A stretch of DNA of 8,566 nt from Bacteroidales bacterium (GTDB taxonomy: Bacteria; Bacteroidota; Bacteroidia; Bacteroidales; WCHB1-69). The DNA lies in assembly GCA_023229985.1 (NCBI GenBank), contig JALNYF010000071.1:1-8566 (forward strand), written 5' to 3'. Made by a program: the position numbers and the translations under genes. Positions 6,297 through 8,566 of the stretch are shown here, in pieces (the stretch's first letter is position 1; each line of letters begins with the position of its first letter). A model generated the notes under the pieces. The model saw only the letters and a list, made by a program, of their open reading frames with translations. It was not told the origin of the DNA and made no database searches.

Positions 6297-7427
6297 ATGA
6301 AAAATAAGCCCAATAATCCCTTTTTAGTTTGGGGGTATCACTCTCCTAAATACTTTTGTGACAGAGAATTAGAAACACAGACTATTATTGCCGCATTACA
6401 AAACGGTAGAAATATATCGCTTATCAGTCCGCGAAGAATTGGGAAAACAGGCTTAATTCAACACGTTTTTTCTAGAGTAAAAAATCAAAATCCGGAAATA
6501 CGCTGTTTCTATTTGGATATATTTTCGACCGAAAATCTATACGATTTTACTTTACTACTCAGTAAAACCATTTTGGGAAATTTAGATTCTTTTTCACAGA
6601 AGATAATGCGCACTATTACCTCATTCTTTACCCATATTCACCCTGTTTTTACATACGATTCTTTAACAGGAATGCCTAAATTATCGGTGGAAATAAGCTC
6701 CGGTAAAGCAGAAGATGGCTTAAAAGAGATTTTCGAATATTTAAAAAAGTCTTCTTACATTTGTTATATTGCCATCGATGAATTTCAGCAGATTACCAAT
6801 TATCCGGAAAATGGAATTGAGGGGTTACTTCGTTCCTATATACAGTTTTTACCCAATGTTCGTTTTATCTTTTCGGGTAGTAAAAAACATCTGATGGATG
6901 CCATTTTCTCATCCGCTAACCGTCCTTTTTATCAAAGTACTCAAAAGATGGGATTAAAAGCAATACCTCGCGACACCTACTATACTTTTGCAAAAAAGAT
7001 ATTTATTCAAAACGGTTTAAAACTTTCCAATGAAACATTTAACTACATTTACGACCATTTATTGGGACACACTTGGTACATACAAGTCGTACTGAATCAT
7101 TTATATGAACTGAATAAAAAAGAGAGTGAAATTGCCGATGTTGACAGCATCATTGAAAAGATTTTGCAGGAAGAAACGGCAACCTATATGACTTATTGCG
7201 AAATGATTACTAAAGGACAACTCCGACTCCTGCGAGCTGTTGCGAAAGAAAATGTTGTTTCTTCTCCATTTGAAAACAGTTTTATGAAACGGCATCAACT
7301 TAGCGCACTCAGCAGCGTCAAATTGGCTATTAACGCACTGATTGATAAATCCTTGTTGCTGAAAGATGAAGATAACTCGTATATTGTTTATGATCGCTTC
7401 TTCTCTTTTTGGTTAGCGAAAAGATAA
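6297..7427 (+). CDS. Stand-alone AAA-type ATPase (ATPase_2-like) with C-terminal winged helix
   Basis: This 376-residue protein resembles the abundant Bacteroidota/archaeal AAA-type ATPases grouped under PF01637 (ATPase_2). It opens with NPF..WGYHSPKYFCDRELE (7-25), the family's typical entry. The Walker A is SPRRIGKT (44-51), with the family's 'SPRRxGKT' form in place of the usual GxxxxGKT. Walker B is YIAIDEF (157-163), with Asp161 and Glu162 intact, so hydrolysis is expected. FSGS (192-195) is the likely sensor 1, and NRPFYQS (208-214) may hold the arginine finger. Residues from about 303 to the end form a plausible winged-helix domain, finishing YDRFFSFWLAKR. There is no DUF234-type nuclease domain. 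The biological role of these proteins is largely unknown. It has its own promoter and gene-free spacers on both sides, so it is probably a single-gene unit unrelated to glycan synthesis. Confidence 0.85.
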   Translation: MKNKPNNPFLVWGYHSPKYFCDRELETQTIIAALQNGRNISLISPRRIGKTGLIQHVFSRVKNQNPEIRCFYLDIFSTENLYDFTLLLSKTILGNLDSFSQKIMRTITSFFTHIHPVFTYDSLTGMPKLSVEISSGKAEDGLKEIFEYLKKSSYICYIAIDEFQQITNYPENGIEGLLRSYIQFLPNVRFIFSGSKKHLMDAIFSSANRPFYQSTQKMGLKAIPRDTYYTFAKKIFIQNGLKLSNETFNYIYDHLLGHTWYIQVVLNHLYELNKKESEIADVDSIIEKILQEETATYMTYCEMITKGQLRLLRAVAKENVVSSPFENSFMKRHQLSALSSVKLAINALIDKSLLLKDEDNSYIVYDRFFSFWLAKR

Positions 7428-7787
7428 TCGTGAAAAACATGACATCCGGGTCAAATGCTCATACAAAAATTAGATATTTATCCAAGAATCAATCCTTTGC
7501 TCACGTTCCACCGAAATACGATGAATATATTGCCTACATTGGTTTTAGTTGTATTGCGTAATAGTTCCATCAAACTATTGTAGTTCCCCATTTCATCAAT
7601 TCTGATAATAAGCGTTTAAAAATATAAAAGCTTACCCGTTTTAAGACATCTAATCTTTTCGCTTACCTTTTACTTTTTCCATAGGATAATATATTCTTGA
7701 GTAGTTCTAGCCGGTGGAATAACATGATTAACTTCAATATCTAGAAAATAATCAATTTTATGTATTTTTTTTATGATTAAAAAAGAG
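7428..7787 (+). other. Gene-free spacer between ATPase and GT2 gene
   Basis: No convincing gene is present. The stretch holds the right copy of the 26-base spacer repeat (7492-7517) and a 7-base inverted repeat, AATAGTT/AACTATT (7560-7566 and 7573-7579), with a 6-base loop. There are also short open frames: a 40-codon plus-strand frame (7439-7561), a 37-codon minus-strand frame (7591 down to 7478), and a minus-strand protein-like tail ending at a stop at 7672-7670. These overlap one another, so not all can be real. They look more like decayed or repeat-derived sequence than genes. No strong terminator follows the ATPase stop; the nearby TGAC/GTCA pairing at 7440-7453 has only 4 base pairs. 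Confidence 0.55.
7492..7517. repeat. Right copy of 26-base imperfect spacer repeat
   Basis: This is the partner of 6084-6109, with 23 of 26 bases identical in direct orientation. The three differences are C/T at position 10 and AT/CC at positions 20-21 of the core. It begins 64 bases after the ATPase stop codon. Confidence 0.6.
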
Positions 7788-7795
7788 TATTTTTG
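7788..7795 (+). promoter_or_regulatory. -7 promoter element of the GT2 glycosyltransferase gene
   Basis: TATTTTTG is an exact TAnnTTTG match continuing as TTTGCACTTCA, the same 11 bases found after the ATPase -7 element. It ends 19 bases before the ATG at 7815. If transcription begins about 7 bases downstream, as usual for this element, the leader is only about a dozen bases. No clear -33 TTG is visible in the A/T-rich stretch upstream. Confidence 0.6.
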
Positions 7796-7803
7796 CACTT
7801 CAA

Positions 7804-7818
7804 ATAATGCATCAATGA
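7804..7818. repeat. Right copy of 15-base edge direct repeat
   Basis: ATAATGCATCAATGA matches 5945-5959 in 14 of 15 bases and includes the GT2 start codon (7815-7817). It also contains a three-codon frame, ATG-CAT-CAA-TGA (7807-7818), whose stop overlaps that start as ATGA. Confidence 0.45.
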
Positions 7819-8566
7819 ATTGTAAGAAAGTCTCCATTATCGTTCCCGTTTATCAAGCTGAAAAATATGTCGAAAAATGTTTCAACTCATTGCTCGATCA
7901 AACTTTATCTGAGATAGAAGTTATTGCCGTTGACGATAAAGGGAAAGATAGAAGTATGGAAATTGTTCGTCGTATTCAAAGCGAACATCCCAAAGGCGGT
8001 CTCATTCAAATTGTTGAAATGCCCCAAAATTCCGGAGCGGCTGCCGCCAGAAACAAAGGGTTAGAATATGCCGGCGGAGAATATGTAGCTTTTGTGGATA
8101 GCGATGACTGGTGCGAACCTAATATGTATGAAGATTTATACAATGAAGCTCACGTCCATCAATATGATTGGTGTTTTGGGAATGCCATCAAAGAGTATGC
8201 CAACGGAAAAACTGAGGTCTTACGACAAATTCCTCTCTTTAATGGTGAACTTTCACCCACCATACGTAAAAAAATACTAACCCATTTTGCAGCCTATTTT
8301 TCGACATCCATCTATAAAAAAAACTTTTTAACTCAAAATGACATTCAATTCCCCTTATATAAATTTTCCGAAGACAGCTATTTTCTATGGATGGTTGTAA
8401 TGTATGCAGAGAGATTGGGGTATATTGATAAAATCTTTTACCACTATATTGTGCAATCCAACTCAGTATCCAACATTTATGACAGTAATAAACATCTTCA
8501 AAAAATAGAAGTATTTACACTACTTATCAATAGACTCAAAATAGAAGGAAAATACATTGACTATCA
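7815..8566 (+). CDS. GT2-family glycosyltransferase, 3' end outside window
   Basis: The reading frame from the ATG at 7815 stays open to the window edge, giving 250 complete codons. It begins KVSIIVPVYQAEKYVEKC, the classic GT-A opening of glycosyltransferase family 2. The first donor-binding acidic pair is VDD (39-41), NSGAAAARNKGLEYAGGEY (72-90) is the standard family stretch, and the metal-binding DxD is FVDSDDW (93-99). EDSYF (186-190) holds the likely catalytic base. These steps place it in the cytoplasm, adding a sugar from a nucleotide donor to a lipid-linked glycan. The in-frame ATG is preferred because the upstream ATG at 7807 runs only three codons to TGA. It has its own promoter and lies beyond the ATPase block, but probably belongs functionally with the genes at 237-5941. 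Donor and linkage are unknown. Confidence 0.92.
   Translation, partial: MNCKKVSIIVPVYQAEKYVEKCFNSLLDQTLSEIEVIAVDDKGKDRSMEIVRRIQSEHPKGGLIQIVEMPQNSGAAAARNKGLEYAGGEYVAFVDSDDWCEPNMYEDLYNEAHVHQYDWCFGNAIKEYANGKTEVLRQIPLFNGELSPTIRKKILTHFAAYFSTSIYKKNFLTQNDIQFPLYKFSEDSYFLWMVVMYAERLGYIDKIFYHYIVQSNSVSNIYDSNKHLQKIEVFTLLINRLKIEGKYIDY

Noticed and set aside
6084..7517. Repeats around the ATPase as a CRISPR-like array
   Set aside because: There are only two imperfect copies 1.4 kb apart, with no regular spacing and no cas genes.
7439..7561. Plus-strand 40-codon frame starting MTSGSNAHTK
   Set aside because: It overlaps the minus-strand frames and the spacer repeat, has no recognisable motif, and no promoter or ribosome signal supports it.
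8092..8280. A 62-codon plus-strand open frame inside the GT2 gene
   Set aside because: It is out of frame with the clear GT2 coding sequence, which carries the conserved motifs over the same bases.

Overview
The window looks like a piece of an AT-rich Bacteroidota (probably Bacteroidales) chromosome. The main reason is four exact matches to the Bacteroidota -7 promoter element TAnnTTTG. All four continue as TTTGCA and lie 19 to 48 bases before a start codon (before the genes at 237, 4064, 6297 and 7815). Shine-Dalgarno sequences are weak or absent, which is also usual in this phylum. The species cannot be named from the sequence.

Layout. Bases 1-236 hold no intact gene. A short frame at 80-178 reads like the C-terminal end of an IS30-family transposase, and a promoter follows at 203-210. 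Bases 237-5941 form a tight same-strand run of five genes (gaps of 2, 39, 48 and 6 bases): an asparagine synthetase-like amide ligase, a capsule-synthesis (KpsC/KpsS-like) glycosyltransferase, a left-handed beta-helix acetyltransferase, an extended SDR NAD(P)-dependent sugar epimerase/dehydratase/reductase, and a CgeB-like GT-B glycosyltransferase. A possible internal promoter precedes the SDR gene. This is the typical content of a surface polysaccharide (capsule or O-antigen) locus: one gene to build or modify a nucleotide sugar, two to add amide or acetyl groups, and two to link sugars. No flippase, polymerase, export or initiating transferase gene is visible, so the window covers only part of the locus.

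Bases 5942-7814 interrupt the glycan genes. They contain a stand-alone AAA-type ATPase (6297-7427) with its own promoter, lying between two gene-poor spacers of about 355 and 387 bases. The spacers share an imperfect 26-base repeat. The outer edges of this block carry a 15-base near-identical direct repeat (5945-5959 and 7804-7818), and the ATPase leader has a perfect 14-base tandem duplication. I infer, without proof, that the ATPase and its spacers were inserted into the glycan locus.

From 7815 to the window end a GT2-family glycosyltransferase runs off the edge (250 codons visible). It has its own promoter, which closely matches that of the ATPase. It probably continues the glycan locus.

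No tRNA, rRNA, CRISPR array or convincing intrinsic terminator was seen. The most interesting points are the asparagine synthetase-like enzyme without the N-terminal cysteine, and the repeat-bounded ATPase block inside the locus.
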